Below, piece after piece: positions 56,404-63,817 of a stretch of 64,000 nt of DNA. Numbering within the stretch: the stretch's first letter is position 1; each line of letters starts with the position of its first letter. The position numbers were made by a program, and so were the translations under genes. The notes below the pieces were generated by a model. The model was not told where the DNA came from and did no database searches. It worked only from the letters and a program-made list of their open reading frames with translations. The stretch is from Rhodovastum atsumiense (GTDB lineage: Bacteria > Pseudomonadota > Alphaproteobacteria > Acetobacterales > Acetobacteraceae), in NCBI RefSeq assembly GCF_937425535.1, contig NZ_OW485601.1, forward strand, positions 2,587,501 through 2,651,500, in the 5' to 3' direction.

Positions 56404-57507
56404 ATGAATATCCTTGCCCCGATCGACATGGTGCCGGCACAGGCCGGTGCCTCGGCCGCCGTGCCGGCGATCCGCTTCGACCGCGTCTCGAAAACCTTTC
56501 CCGCCCGTGGCCGCCATGACGCGGTGACCGCGCTTCAGGACATCTCGCTCGATGTTGCCCCGGGGCAGATCTTCGGCGTGATCGGCCGTTCGGGCGCCGG
56601 TAAGTCCACGCTGCTGCGTGTCATCAACGGGCTGGAGAAGCCGACCGCCGGGCGCGTGCTGGTGGACGGCACCGATGTCGGCGCGCTGGGGGAAGCCGAG
56701 CTGCGCGCGCAGCGCCGCCGCATCGGCATGATCTTCCAGCACTTCAACCTGCTGTCCTCGCGCACGGTGTTCGACAACGTGGCGCTGCCGCTGGAACTCG
56801 CGGGGGCGAAGCGCGACGCCATCGTCCGGCGGGTGGACAAGCTGCTCGACATGGTCGGGCTGGCCGACAAGCGCGGACGCTATCCCGCCGAATTGTCGGG
56901 CGGGCAGAAGCAGCGCGTCGGTATCGCCCGGGCGCTGGCGACCGAGCCGCGGGTGCTGCTGTCCGACGAGGCGACCTCGGCGCTCGATCCGGAAACCACG
57001 CGGTCCATTCTGGACCTGCTGCGTCGGGTCAATGCGCTGACCGGCGTCACCATCGTGCTGATCACCCATGAGATGCAGGTGATCAAGGCGATCTGCGACA
57101 GCGTTGCCGTCATCGAAGATGGCCGCATCATCGAGCAAGGCCCGGTCTACGACCTGTTCGCGCAGCCGCGCACGGCGACGGCCCGCAGCTTCGTCGCCTC
57201 GGTGGCTGGCAGCGCGATTCCGGCGGGGCTGGCGGAACGGCTGTCGCCGCGCCCGGTCGAAGGATCGCGCGCGGTGCTGCGCGTCGTGCTGTCCGGCCCG
57301 CAGGCAACCGCGCCGATCATCAGCGAACTCGCGCGCACGCAGGGCATCGACGTACAGATCCTGTCGGGCCAGATCGACCGGATCGGCGAGGTTGCCTTCG
57401 GCACGCTGGTGCTGAGCGTGCCGGCGGACCCGGCCGTGGTGGCGGCGGCGCTCGGCCTGGTGCGCGGCCATGGACTGGAAGGGGAGGTCGCCGGCTATGT
57501 CGCCTGA
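56404..57507 (+). CDS. metN: Methionine ABC transporter ATP-binding protein
   Basis: A 367-residue ATPase with an N-terminal ABC domain (Walker A GRSGAGKST, Q-loop FQHFNLLSSRTV, signature LSGGQKQRV, Walker B VLLSDEATSALDP, H-loop THEMQVI) and a C-terminal NIL ligand-binding domain (about 285-365) that in MetN senses intracellular methionine and inhibits transport. The N-terminus has a 25-residue extension before the domain. The 3' end overlaps metI by 11 bp. Presence of the NIL domain makes methionine the likely substrate. Confidence 0.95.
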   Translation: MNILAPIDMVPAQAGASAAVPAIRFDRVSKTFPARGRHDAVTALQDISLDVAPGQIFGVIGRSGAGKSTLLRVINGLEKPTAGRVLVDGTDVGALGEAELRAQRRRIGMIFQHFNLLSSRTVFDNVALPLELAGAKRDAIVRRVDKLLDMVGLADKRGRYPAELSGGQKQRVGIARALATEPRVLLSDEATSALDPETTRSILDLLRRVNALTGVTIVLITHEMQVIKAICDSVAVIEDGRIIEQGPVYDLFAQPRTATARSFVASVAGSAIPAGLAERLSPRPVEGSRAVLRVVLSGPQATAPIISELARTQGIDVQILSGQIDRIGEVAFGTLVLSVPADPAVVAAALGLVRGHGLEGEVAGYVA

Positions 57508-58162
57508 ACTGCTCGAGCTGATTGCCGGCGCCACCGCCGAGACGCTGTACATGGTTGCGGTCGCGGGGCTGCTCGGCACCGCGCTGGGCCTGCCGCTTGG
57601 TGTGTTCCTCGCCACCAGCGGCCGCGGCGAGCTGTTCGAGGCGGTCGCGGTCAACCGCGTGCTCGGCACGGTGGTGAATGCGGCGCGCTCGACGCCGTTC
57701 ATCATCCTGGTCGTGGCCATCATCCCGTTCACGCGCCTGATCGCGGGCACCTCGATCGGCACCTCGGCGGCGATCGTGCCGCTGACGGTGGCGGCTGCCC
57801 CCTTCATCGCCCGCATCATCGAAGGCGCGATCCGCGAAGTTGACCAGGGCCTGATCGAAGCATCCCGCGCGATGGGGGCCACGCCGCTGCAGATCGTGAC
57901 CAAGGTGCTGCTGCCCGAGGCGCTGCCGGCGATCGCGCTTGGCCTGACCCTGACGGCGGTCAGCCTGATCGGCCATTCGGCGATGGTGGGGGCGGTCGGT
58001 GGCGGTGGGCTGGGTGACCTTGGCATCCGCTTCGGCTACCAGCGCTTCATGCCGGAGGTGATGGCCGCGGTTGTGCTGGTGCTGATCGTGCTGGTGCAGG
58101 CCGTGCAGTCCTTCGGCGAAGCGCTGGCGCGCCGGGTCAACAAGCGTATCCGGCAGGGCTGA
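57497..58162 (+). CDS. metI: Methionine ABC transporter permease
   Basis: A 221-residue inner-membrane permease with five helices. The EAA loop IREVDQGLIEASRAMGATPLQ contacts MetN, and the family motifs LGTVVNAARSTPFIIL and SLIGHSAMVGAVGGGGLGDLG are intact. The ATG at 57497, with GGGGAGG upstream, overlaps metN by 11 bases. A second binding-protein gene follows 32 bp later. Confidence 0.95.
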   Translation: MSPELLELIAGATAETLYMVAVAGLLGTALGLPLGVFLATSGRGELFEAVAVNRVLGTVVNAARSTPFIILVVAIIPFTRLIAGTSIGTSAAIVPLTVAAAPFIARIIEGAIREVDQGLIEASRAMGATPLQIVTKVLLPEALPAIALGLTLTAVSLIGHSAMVGAVGGGGLGDLGIRFGYQRFMPEVMAAVVLVLIVLVQAVQSFGEALARRVNKRIRQG

Positions 58163-58194
58163 GCGGCCGGGATTTCGACACGGAGAATACGTCA

Positions 58195-59007
58195 ATGCCT
58201 GGTTTCAATGCGCCCCGGCGCCGCCTGCTCGCGGCCGCCGGCGCCGGCCTCGCGGTCGCTGCCTTCGGCCGCGCCGCGCGGGCCGACACCACCACGCTGC
58301 GCATCGGCGTCACCGCCGGGCCGCATGCGCAGATCCTGGAGGCGGTGCGCAACGTGGCGGCGCGGCGCGGGCTCGCGCTGAAGATCGTCGAGTTCTCCGA
58401 CTACATCACACCGAATGTCGCGCTGGATGCGGGGGACCTGCAGGCGAACTCGTACCAGCACCGGCCGTTCCTGGACCAGCAGATCAAGGATCGCGGCTAC
58501 CGCATCGAAGCGGTCGGCGAGACGGTGACCTTCCCGCTCGGCATCTACTCGCGTCGCTGGAAGCGGTGGCAGGACGTGCCGACCGGGGCGCGGGTGGCGA
58601 TCCAGAACGACCCGACCAATGGCGGACGGTCGCTGCTGCTGCTGCAGGAAGCCGGGGTGATCCGCCTGCGCGAGGGCGTGGGCCTGCTGCCGACGCTGCG
58701 CGATGTGGCCGACAACCCGCACAAGCTGCGCTTCGTCGAGATCGAGGCGGCGCAGGCGCCGCGGGTGCTCGACGATGTCGATGCCGCCGCGGTGAACACC
58801 AATTTCGCGCTGCCCGCCGGGCTCAATCCCGGCCGCGATGCCTTGCTGCTCGAAAATCCCAAGGGTCCCTACGTGAACCTGATCGCCGTGCGCGGCGTCG
58901 ACCGGGACAAGCCCTGGGTGCGCACCCTGGTGGAGAGCTACCGCTCGGACGAGGTGAAGGCGTTCATCCTGGCGAAGTTCGACGGGGCAGTGCTCGCCAG
59001 TTGGTAG
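58195..59007 (+). CDS. metQ: Second methionine-type substrate-binding protein (MetQ2)
   Basis: A 270-residue MetQ/NlpA-type protein with a twin-arginine-like leader (APRRRLLAAAGAGLAVAAFG). It shares the scaffold of the first MetQ (RIGVTAGPHAQILEAVRN, ALDAGDLQANSYQHRPFLD, AIQNDPTNGGRSL, AAAVNTNFALPAG) but differs at many positions, for example SYQHRP for NFQHRP and VNTNFALP for VSNNYAYL. It may bind another ligand such as D-methionine or a dipeptide. Co-directional with metI; the Met-rich gene lies 232 bp downstream. Confidence 0.92.
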   Translation: MPGFNAPRRRLLAAAGAGLAVAAFGRAARADTTTLRIGVTAGPHAQILEAVRNVAARRGLALKIVEFSDYITPNVALDAGDLQANSYQHRPFLDQQIKDRGYRIEAVGETVTFPLGIYSRRWKRWQDVPTGARVAIQNDPTNGGRSLLLLQEAGVIRLREGVGLLPTLRDVADNPHKLRFVEIEAAQAPRVLDDVDAAAVNTNFALPAGLNPGRDALLLENPKGPYVNLIAVRGVDRDKPWVRTLVESYRSDEVKAFILAKFDGAVLASW

Positions 59008-59239
59008 AATTGCGGCGGCGGGTGAACCGGGCAAAGCCTGCCCGGCCTCTGCCGCCCTCCATCCCTTCTGACAAATCCTCCGTTATATTGGTCGTCTTTC
59101 CGCTGCGGACGGCAGATCCTCCAGCCGCGCGGAGGAAAGCGAACGGGCTCGCGTCTGGGCTGTTGTGGCGGGTGCGGAGCGGACGCAATCTCCTTGCGAG
59201 CGATCACGGATCGCCAAAGCGTAAGCGAGGAGAGTTCAG
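59008..59239. other. Intergenic region between metQ2 and the Met-rich gene
   Basis: A 232-bp gap. A stem CCGGGCA (59027-59033)/TGCCCGG (59039-59045), extended by an outer GGCGGC/GCCGCC pairing, could terminate or process the metQ2 transcript but has no T tract. TATATT (59085-59090) is a possible -10 for the Met-rich gene. I see no coding sequence here. Confidence 0.35.
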
Positions 59240-59647
59240 ATGAGCGCCGCCATGTCGATGATGCCGATGGCCATGCCTGCACAGATGATGCCGATGCCCA
59301 TGGGGATGGCGGGGATGATGCCCGGCATGATGCCGATGGGGATGGGCATGCCGGGGATGATGCCTGGGATGATGCCTGGGATGATGCCCGGCATGATGAT
59401 GCCGATGGGCATGGGCATGCCGGGGATGATGCCTGGGATGCCGGGAATGATGCCGGGCATGCCGATGATGATGTGCCGGATGACCTGCGCCATGACTCCT
59501 GAGGGCATGACCTGCACCATGATGCCCATGGACGGCATGTCCAAGGAGATGTTCATGGAATGCTGCAACCGCATGATGGCCATGATGAAGACCATGCCGA
59601 CCATGATGATGTGCGGCGGCATGATGATGTGCTGCATGGCCGCATGA
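59240..59647 (+). CDS. Extremely methionine-rich protein of unknown function
   Basis: A 135-residue protein with 60 methionines (44%) and no Leu, Ile, Val, His, Tyr or Trp. Residues 1-78 are built from PGMM and PMGMGM repeats. Residues 79-135 keep the methionines but add eight cysteines (79, 83, 92, 108, 109, 125, 131, 132) and a few charged residues (TPEGM, DGMSKEMFMECCNRM). No signal peptide is evident, so it is probably cytoplasmic. GAGGAGA lies seven bases before the ATG, which favours this frame over the Asp/His-rich alternative frame. Not a family I recognise. It follows metQNIQ2, suggesting a methionine reserve, oxidant sink or Cu(I)/thioether metal binder; these are hypotheses. Confidence 0.75.
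   Translation: MSAAMSMMPMAMPAQMMPMPMGMAGMMPGMMPMGMGMPGMMPGMMPGMMPGMMMPMGMGMPGMMPGMPGMMPGMPMMMCRMTCAMTPEGMTCTMMPMDGMSKEMFMECCNRMMAMMKTMPTMMMCGGMMMCCMAA
59342..59440 (+). repeat. Tandem in-frame repeat within the Met-rich gene
   Basis: Thirty identical bases recur at 59342-59371 and 59411-59440, an offset of 69 bp (23 codons), each encoding a GMGMPGMMPGM-type stretch. Shorter ATGATGCC(C/T)GG units recur between and around them, so the gene probably grows and shrinks by slippage in whole codons. Confidence 0.8.
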
Positions 59648-59658
59648 CGCCACTCCGT

Positions 59659-59688
59659 GCCCTCCCGGTGGGACGTGGCCGGGAGGGC
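59659..59688. terminator. Possible bidirectional terminator hairpin
   Basis: A perfect 10-bp stem, GCCCTCCCGG (59659-59668) with CCGGGAGGGC (59679-59688), lies in the 55-bp gap between the convergent Met-rich and XRE-cupin genes. There is no T tract on either side, so it is a candidate only. Confidence 0.45.
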
Positions 59689-59702
59689 GCGGGCTGCGGG
59701 GT

Positions 59703-60341
59703 TCAGCCGATCGGCGTCGTGTAGGTCATCACCAGGTAGATGACCGCCTCTGTATCGCTCAGGTTATGGTAGATATGGGGAAGGTCGGCGTCGAACAGGA
59801 TCGCGTCGCCTGCCGCCAGCACGCAGGGACGGTCGGTTCCGACGGTGATCTCGATTACCCCGCTGATGACGATCAGGTTCTCCCGCGTGCCGGGGGCGTG
59901 CGCTGCCGCCACTTCGCGATGATGCGGGGCGAGGCGCAGTTCATAGAATTCGACCTGCCGGGTCTCGTCGAACGGGAACAGCGCCCGTGAGGTGAAGTGC
60001 CCTTCGCTGGAACTGAGCACCTTCGCCTCGTCGCGGCGCATCACCGTCATGTGCTGGGCCGGCTCAGCGGCCAGCAGGCGGGCGAAGGGAACACCCAGGG
60101 CACCGGAGATCTTCCACAGCGTGCTGATGGTCGGCACGCTTTTGCCGTTTTCGATCTGGCCCAGCATCGCCCGGCTCACGCCGGAGAGCTTGGCCAGACG
60201 TTCCAGCGAATGTCCCTGACGCGTGCGCAGGCGGCGCAGGTTGTGTCCGAGGATGGCCGGCAGGTCGCCAGCCGCTTCGTCGGAGCTGTTTGTATGCGGT
60301 TCGTCGGGATCGTCCGGGAGGCGGGAGCCGGAATCAGGCAT
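59703..60341 (-). CDS. XRE-family regulator with C-terminal cupin
   Basis: A 212-residue regulator. Residues about 33-85 are an XRE helix-turn-helix (LRRLRTRQGHSLERLAKLSG, VSRAMLGQIENGKSVPTIST), and about 125-205 a cupin (REVAAAHAPGTRENLIVISG, LAAGDAILFDADLPHIYHN). It differs from the regulator at 17141, which has a shorter N-terminus. It is convergent with the Met-rich gene. Its ATG overlaps the stop of a small upstream gene by eight bases (60334-60341), so the two are translationally coupled. The ligand is unknown; control of the met cluster is possible by position only. Confidence 0.9.
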   Translation of the reverse strand: MPDSGSRLPDDPDEPHTNSSDEAAGDLPAILGHNLRRLRTRQGHSLERLAKLSGVSRAMLGQIENGKSVPTISTLWKISGALGVPFARLLAAEPAQHMTVMRRDEAKVLSSSEGHFTSRALFPFDETRQVEFYELRLAPHHREVAAAHAPGTRENLIVISGVIEITVGTDRPCVLAAGDAILFDADLPHIYHNLSDTEAVIYLVMTYTTPIG

Positions 60342-60504
60342 GCGCGGCCGTGACGGGCGGGAACACTGGCCAGACCGGTACGGGAACCCACACGATTGCC
60401 CACATCATGGGCATGACCACCGGCTTGACCTCAGTGCTGTGTTGGGCGGACCGTCGCGCGCGATACGCCGCGAGATCGATCACGTTGCTCGCCACCTGTG
60501 CCAA
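60334..60504 (-). CDS. Small hydrophobic protein coupled to the XRE-cupin gene
   Basis: A 56-residue protein, a size easily missed. It starts at a TTG at 60504 with GAGGAG exactly six bases upstream. The N-terminal half is polar (NVIDLAAYRARRSAQ, a pattern frequent in small alphaproteobacterial proteins), the C-terminal half is a hydrophobic Pro/Val/Trp-rich stretch (VVMPMMWAIVWVPVPVW) that could insert into the membrane. Its stop overlaps the regulator start (ATGCCTGA), indicating coupling. A TATATT (reverse complement of 60542-60547) may be its -10. Function unknown. Confidence 0.6.
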   Translation of the reverse strand: MAQVASNVIDLAAYRARRSAQHSTEVKPVVMPMMWAIVWVPVPVWPVFPPVTAAHA

Positions 60505-60650
60505 GCCGATCTCCTCTGTCCGTTCCGATCTGGACGCATCCAATATAGCAGACGGTCGGGTGAAATAACAGAGCAACTTTTGATTCGCGGGGAATGGGCC
60601 GCGCAGTCCCCCTCGTCGCCGGATGGCGGCGATCGGGGCGGGGCGGATAT

Positions 60651-60694
60651 AGTGCATTCCGAGGGGAAAAGAAGTCCTGAATGCACTTTATAAA
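60651..60694. promoter_or_regulatory. Inverted repeat AGTGCATTC-N19-GAATGCACT before the PaaK-like gene
   Basis: Nine-base arms at 60651-60659 and 60679-60687 are exact inverted copies. TATAAA (60689-60694) directly follows the right arm and is a good -10 candidate. The repeat would cover the promoter of the PaaK-like gene, as expected for a repressor site, or act on the divergent small-gene/regulator unit. Confidence 0.5.
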
Positions 60695-60766
60695 CGTGGT
60701 TTGCGCAGTTTGGCGATCCAACATAGTGTGATCCGGCGCCGCTCCTCTGGCGCTCAGGAGAACGCC

Positions 60767-62119
60767 ATGACGCACCAACCCGCATCCGCGCGCGCGGATG
60801 ACGCGCCGTACTGGGACGCCGCCCTCGAAACCCAGAGCCGGGAGGCATGGCAGGCGCAGACCCTGGCCTTGCTGCAGCGGCATTTGCAACACGCCTACTA
60901 CAACGCGCCGTGGTATCGTGCGTCCTTCGATGCCGCGGGGGTGCATCCCGACCAGCTACGCAGCCTCGATGACCTGCGGCGCTTCCCCACCATCGACAAG
61001 CGCACCCTGCGCGCGCGCCAGGACGCGGCCCCGCCCTGGGGCGACCTCGTCGCCGTGCCCGAGCGTGACATCGTCTATATCTCGGCTTCCTCCGGCTCGA
61101 CCGGCGCGCCGACGGCCTCGCCTTTCACCGCGCAGGATTTCGACGAGTGGATCGACTACGAGGCGCGGCAGTTCTGGTCCTCGGGCCTGCGCGCGACCGA
61201 CCGCTACGCGCATTCGCTGAATTTCTCGCTCTTCGTCGGCGGCCCCTGCGTGCTCGGCGCGCAGAAGCTCGGCGCGCTGTCGATCCATGCCGGCACCCTG
61301 CCTTCCGAGCGGCTGCTGTTCATCCTGCGCCAGTTCCAGGCGACCGCGATCTGGACCACGCCGTCCTATGCCTGGTACCTCGGCGAAACCGCGATCCGCG
61401 AGGGCATCGACCCGAAGCGTGACCTCGCGGTGCGGCGCATCTTCGTCGCCGGCGAGCCCGGCGGATCGATCCCCGAAACCCGCGCCGGCATCGAGGCGCT
61501 GTGGGGCGCCTCGGTCTACGATTATTACGGGCTATCCGACATCTTCGGCTCCTGCGCCGGCATGTGCGAGGCGAAGGACGGGCTGCACTGGGCCGAGGAC
61601 CACATCCATGTCGAGGTGCTGGATCCCGCAACGCAGGCGCCGGTGCGCGAGGGCGAGCGCGGCGAACTGGTGCTGACCACGCTGCGCAAATCCGCGCGCC
61701 CGATGATCCGCTTCCGCACCGGCGACATCGTCTCCTTCACCTCCGAGCCCTGCCGGTGCGGCCGCACCTCGATCCGCATGCACGGCGTGCACGGGCGGCT
61801 GGACGACATGCTGATCATCAAGGGTGTGAACATTTTCCCCAGCGACGTCGAGGCGCTGGTGCGGGCGGATGCCGACCTGACCGGCGAATACCGGCTGGTT
61901 GTCGACCGGGTCGGGCATCTGGACCGGTTGACCGTGCAGATCGAGCGCCGGCACGATGATAACGGCCTGGATGCGGCACTGGTTCACCGCTTCGGCGGGC
62001 ATCTGAAGGCGGTGACCGGGGTCAGCGCCGGGATCGAGGTGCTCGCACCCGGCACCCTGCCGCGCGCCACTCACAAGGCCAAACGCGTGGAGGACCGGCG
62101 GGCGCATGTCTGGGCCTGA
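60767..62119 (+). CDS. Phenylacetate-CoA ligase-like AMP-forming ligase
   Basis: A 450-residue PaaK-type acyl-CoA ligase of the ANL superfamily. The phosphate-binding loop is YISASSGSTGAPTA, the A5-type motif is YDYYGLSDIFG, the hinge region is RFRTGDIV, and the C-terminal domain has MLIIKGVNIFPSDVE. It should adenylate an aryl or small carboxylic acid and transfer it to CoA. Other paa genes are absent, so phenylacetate is not assured. CAGGAGAAC precedes the ATG at 60767. A compound hairpin repeat follows the stop by ten bases. Confidence 0.88.
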   Translation: MTHQPASARADDAPYWDAALETQSREAWQAQTLALLQRHLQHAYYNAPWYRASFDAAGVHPDQLRSLDDLRRFPTIDKRTLRARQDAAPPWGDLVAVPERDIVYISASSGSTGAPTASPFTAQDFDEWIDYEARQFWSSGLRATDRYAHSLNFSLFVGGPCVLGAQKLGALSIHAGTLPSERLLFILRQFQATAIWTTPSYAWYLGETAIREGIDPKRDLAVRRIFVAGEPGGSIPETRAGIEALWGASVYDYYGLSDIFGSCAGMCEAKDGLHWAEDHIHVEVLDPATQAPVREGERGELVLTTLRKSARPMIRFRTGDIVSFTSEPCRCGRTSIRMHGVHGRLDDMLIIKGVNIFPSDVEALVRADADLTGEYRLVVDRVGHLDRLTVQIERRHDDNGLDAALVHRFGGHLKAVTGVSAGIEVLAPGTLPRATHKAKRVEDRRAHVWA

Positions 62120-62129
62120 GAAGGCAAGG

Positions 62130-62276
62130 CAAGGGCTTTGCCCTTGACCCACCAAGGGCCACAAGGCCCTTGGATCCCAGGAGCGCTGCGCGGCACAACA
62201 AGATAACGGGATCCAAGGGCGAAGCCCTTGGTCGGTCCAGGGTGAAACCCTGGCAGGGTCCGGGGCAGCGCCCCGG
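62130..62276. repeat. Compound palindromic intergenic repeat, copy D (five hairpins)
   Basis: Hairpins in order: 62130-62146 (CAAGGGC/GCCCTTG), 62152-62173 (CCAAGGGCC/GGCCCTTGG), the GCGCTGCGCGGC module, 62213-62231 (CCAAGGGC/GCCCTTGG), 62237-62253 (CCAGGGT/ACCCTGG, a paired change from GGGC/GCCC) and 62260-62276 (CCGGGGC/GCCCCGG). It fills the gap between convergent genes. Confidence 0.85.
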
Positions 62277-62285
62277 CGCGGTTGT

Positions 62286-63683
62286 TCAGCCCTGCCGCAG
62301 GCGTGGCACCAGCATGGCGAGATGCGTCGCCAGTGCCTCGCACTGCCGCCGCAGGTCGGGCACCGCAGTCATTTCCCAGAACATGCCGCGCGTCACCGGG
62401 CCGACAGCGAACAGGCGCGGGGAAATCCCGCCGTCGCGGTCGCGCACCGCGCAGTTGGTGGTGACCTCCAGCCCCAGCCGCAGCGGGTCCGGCCGCACCA
62501 GCCCGTCTTCCAGCAGGGCGCGCACCAGCGGGTCGGCGATCCGGTCGAAGTCGCAGCACGGGCCCGAGCAGTTCACCACGCGGCTGGCCCGCAGCCGTTC
62601 CAGCCCGTCGCCGGCGCGGGGCCGGAAGCTCACGACCACGCTGCCGTCCTGGCTGTCATAGGCCTGGATCCGCCCCGCATGGATGCGCAATTGCCCGCTG
62701 GCCCGCGCCGCGTCGATCCGTTCGGCGATGACGGGGGCGCTGCGGTGGCGGTGGACATCCCACCACGGCCGCAGGTGGCGCAGGAAGCGGGCCCGGTCGG
62801 CGGCTGACAGGGCCTGCCAGATGTCCAAAGTGAACGGCCGCAACTCGTCCACCACCGGTTGCCAGCTGCCGCCCGCCGCCATGGCCCGGGTGGCGTCCCG
62901 GCGCAGCAGGCGCAGCAGGGCAATGAGGCGGGTGGGAAACGGGTCGTGCGGGAAGGGCAGGGCCGGCGCCGCGGCGTGGCGCTGCGGCAGCAGGCCGCGG
63001 CGCGACAGGGCGTGGATCGGCGCCCTGTGGCCCTGGTCGAGCAGCGCGACCACGGTATCGACCATGGTCAGTCCGGTGCCGATCAGCAGCACCGGCGCGT
63101 CCGGATCGAGCTCCGTCAGCGTGTCGGCGGCCCAGGGATCCGGGCGGTACAGCGGGCCGTCATAGAAGGACGGGTCATCCACCGGGGGCGGGTCCGGGGG
63201 AAAATTGCCGATGGCGAGGATGGCCAGGTCCGCGATGACCTCGCGGTCGCGGTCGAGACGCAGCCTGTGGCCGGCGGGATCCTTCTCGATGGCCAGCACG
63301 TCGCCGCGCAGCAGGTCGAGGCGCGTCTCGTTCTCCGGGCGCTTGCGCTCGTCGTTGAGCAGGGCGCGGACATAGCCCCCGAACAGGCGCCGCGGCACGA
63401 AGGTCCGCTCGGTCGGTTCCAGGTCCCCCAACTCGCCCACCGGCTGGCGCTGCAGCCAGTGCAGGAAATCGGCGGGGCGGTCGTGGAAGGCGCTCATGCG
63501 CCCGGCCGGCACGTTCAGCAGATGCCCGGCATTGCGCCGGGCATAGGCGAGGCCGCTGCCGAAGCTGCGGCTGCGCTCGATCAGCGTGACGCGGGTGGGC
63601 GGTGGGCAGCGGCGCAGGATGTGCAGCGCCAGCAGCGTACCGCTGAATCCCGCGCCGACGATGGCGATGGTCGGTCCGGACAT
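62286..63683 (-). CDS. FAD/NAD(P)-binding protein (NAD_binding_9 family)
   Basis: A 465-residue flavoprotein-like enzyme. The N-terminal dinucleotide motif is AIVGAGFSGTLLALHIL (about 7-23), with GSGLAYARRNAGHLLNVPAGR and FVPRRLFGGYVRALL typical of the family, a second site VLLIGTGLTMVDTVVALL, and VVNCSGPCCDFDRI and LFAVGPVTRGMFWEMTAVPD near the C-terminus. The reaction is unknown. It lies downstream of an ABC permease on the same strand (134-bp gap), so it may act on an imported compound such as a sulfonate (inference). Confidence 0.85.
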   Translation of the reverse strand: MSGPTIAIVGAGFSGTLLALHILRRCPPPTRVTLIERSRSFGSGLAYARRNAGHLLNVPAGRMSAFHDRPADFLHWLQRQPVGELGDLEPTERTFVPRRLFGGYVRALLNDERKRPENETRLDLLRGDVLAIEKDPAGHRLRLDRDREVIADLAILAIGNFPPDPPPVDDPSFYDGPLYRPDPWAADTLTELDPDAPVLLIGTGLTMVDTVVALLDQGHRAPIHALSRRGLLPQRHAAAPALPFPHDPFPTRLIALLRLLRRDATRAMAAGGSWQPVVDELRPFTLDIWQALSAADRARFLRHLRPWWDVHRHRSAPVIAERIDAARASGQLRIHAGRIQAYDSQDGSVVVSFRPRAGDGLERLRASRVVNCSGPCCDFDRIADPLVRALLEDGLVRPDPLRLGLEVTTNCAVRDRDGGISPRLFAVGPVTRGMFWEMTAVPDLRRQCEALATHLAMLVPRLRQG

Positions 63684-63817
63684 CCGGGGCCCCCTCCGGG
63701 GCGTTCGGCCGCGCCCCTGTTCCTGTGTGGTCCTGTCGCCCGCGACCTTGCGGGGTCACTGCGCCGGCTATGGATGCCCGGCGCGACCACCATAACAGGA
63801 AAACCCCGGGGGTACGC

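Noticed and set aside
59300-59470. Short repeats resembling a CRISPR array
   Set aside because: The repeats are in-frame codon repeats of variable spacing without unique spacers, and no cas genes are present.
59194-59653. Alternative frames over the Met-rich gene (Asp/His-rich on +, Ile/Met- or His-rich on -)
   Set aside because: All arise from the repeat; only the Met frame has a good start context, and it spans the non-repeat Cys-containing tail with sensible sequence.
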